From Prevotellaceae bacterium (GTDB lineage: Bacteria; Bacteroidota; Bacteroidia; Bacteroidales; UBA932), in the NCBI GenBank assembly GCA_031264645.1, contig JAISDR010000166.1, positions 1 to 5,988 of the forward strand: a stretch of DNA of 5,988 bases, given 5' to 3'. Position numbers and translations under genes: made by a program. The notes below the pieces were generated by a model. It was not told the origin of the DNA. It worked only from the letters and a program-made list of their open reading frames with translations, and searched no databases. Shown here piece after piece: positions 5,759 through 5,988 of the stretch (positions are counted from its first letter, which is position 1; each line of letters starts with the position of its first letter).

Positions 5759-5988
5759 TTAATTTTTAAGCGATTTGCGGACTTTTGAAAGAAGAGCGTA
5801 GCTTACAAGAAACATCAGGCTGCCGGCAAGCGTTGCAAGGATGATGCTTCCGATTATGTATTGAAATATCATGTCGCCAAGGTTTTGGAGAGATATGTCG
5901 CTGTTGAATTTTACTGCATCGCCGGTATTCAGAACGAGATTTCCGAACCAGAGGCTTTCGAACACAATCGCTAATCGCTGGAATCGTT
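5759..5988 (-). CDS. DUF2062-like membrane protein, C-terminal end (5' truncated; possibly frameshifted)
   Basis: The frame is open from the window edge to TAA at 5761-5759, about 76 residues. After an amphipathic stretch (FESLWFGNLVLNTGDAV) and a polar segment (KFNSDISLQNLGDM) comes one hydrophobic segment, FQYIIGSIILATLAGSLMFL, then VSYALLSKVRKS. The pattern (F.)Y..GS..LA.....L..Y.LL...RK is what I know from the C-terminus of DUF2062 proteins. In Bacteroidota these occur alone or fused behind a family 2 glycosyltransferase. A GTG at 5965 could act as a start but would give only 68 residues and cut the domain, so I treat this as a gene continuing beyond the window. The upstream residues in the open frame (RFQRLAIV) do not look like the family. 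Dropping one copy of a 7-bp tandem repeat (5966-5979) gives TIPAIV, close to the family's NPxTIPPI motif. The gene may therefore be broken. Confidence 0.6.
   Translation of the reverse strand, partial: RFQRLAIVFESLWFGNLVLNTGDAVKFNSDISLQNLGDMIFQYIIGSIILATLAGSLMFLVSYALLSKVRKSLKN
5966..5979. repeat. Perfect 7-bp tandem duplication (AATCGCT x2)
   Basis: AATCGCT at 5966-5972 is repeated exactly at 5973-5979. The unit is not a multiple of three, so gain or loss of one copy shifts the reading frame of the DUF2062-like gene that contains it. Confidence 0.9.

Overview
The window looks like chromosomal DNA from a member of the Bacteroidota, most likely Bacteroidales. Four observations support this: a PorP/SprF-family outer-membrane protein (a family tied to type IX secretion in this phylum), promoter elements of the TAnnTTTG type, start codons without Shine-Dalgarno sequences, and AT-rich spacers between moderately GC-balanced genes. 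I see no insertion sequence, phage gene, tRNA, rRNA or CRISPR array.

Layout from left to right. Bases 1-297 (+) are the 3' end of a proline dehydrogenase gene, closed by a clear intrinsic terminator at 322-364. A 557-base stretch (298-854) follows with no long gene. It holds a probable 43-residue membrane microprotein on the minus strand (363-494) that converges on the same terminator, a TAnnTTTG promoter element (718-725), a 10-bp AT-rich tandem repeat (750-778) and a 16-bp palindrome (795-810). Bases 855-3692 (-) encode a full-length glycine decarboxylase (GcvP). Bases 3778-4629 (-) encode prephenate dehydrogenase (TyrA). It starts 7 nt after the stop of the PorP/SprF-family gene (4637-5608, -), so the two are probably co-transcribed. 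Bases 5759-5988 (-) are the 3' end of a gene with a DUF2062-like C-terminus.

The genes do not form one pathway. Proline dehydrogenase starts proline catabolism, GcvP is the decarboxylating subunit of the glycine cleavage system, TyrA makes the tyrosine precursor 4-hydroxyphenylpyruvate, and the PorP/SprF protein belongs to the cell envelope. gcvP and the PorP/SprF gene each have their own TATATTTG element inside an identical 12-base string, which suggests two separate minus-strand transcription units (PorP/SprF-tyrA and gcvP).

No exciting new multi-gene system is evident. The two items most worth checking are a perfect 7-bp tandem duplication at 5966-5979, which appears to shift the frame of the DUF2062-like gene, and the microprotein at 363-494, whose basic N-terminus and single hydrophobic segment resemble the start of Bacteroidales phosphatidylserine decarboxylases.
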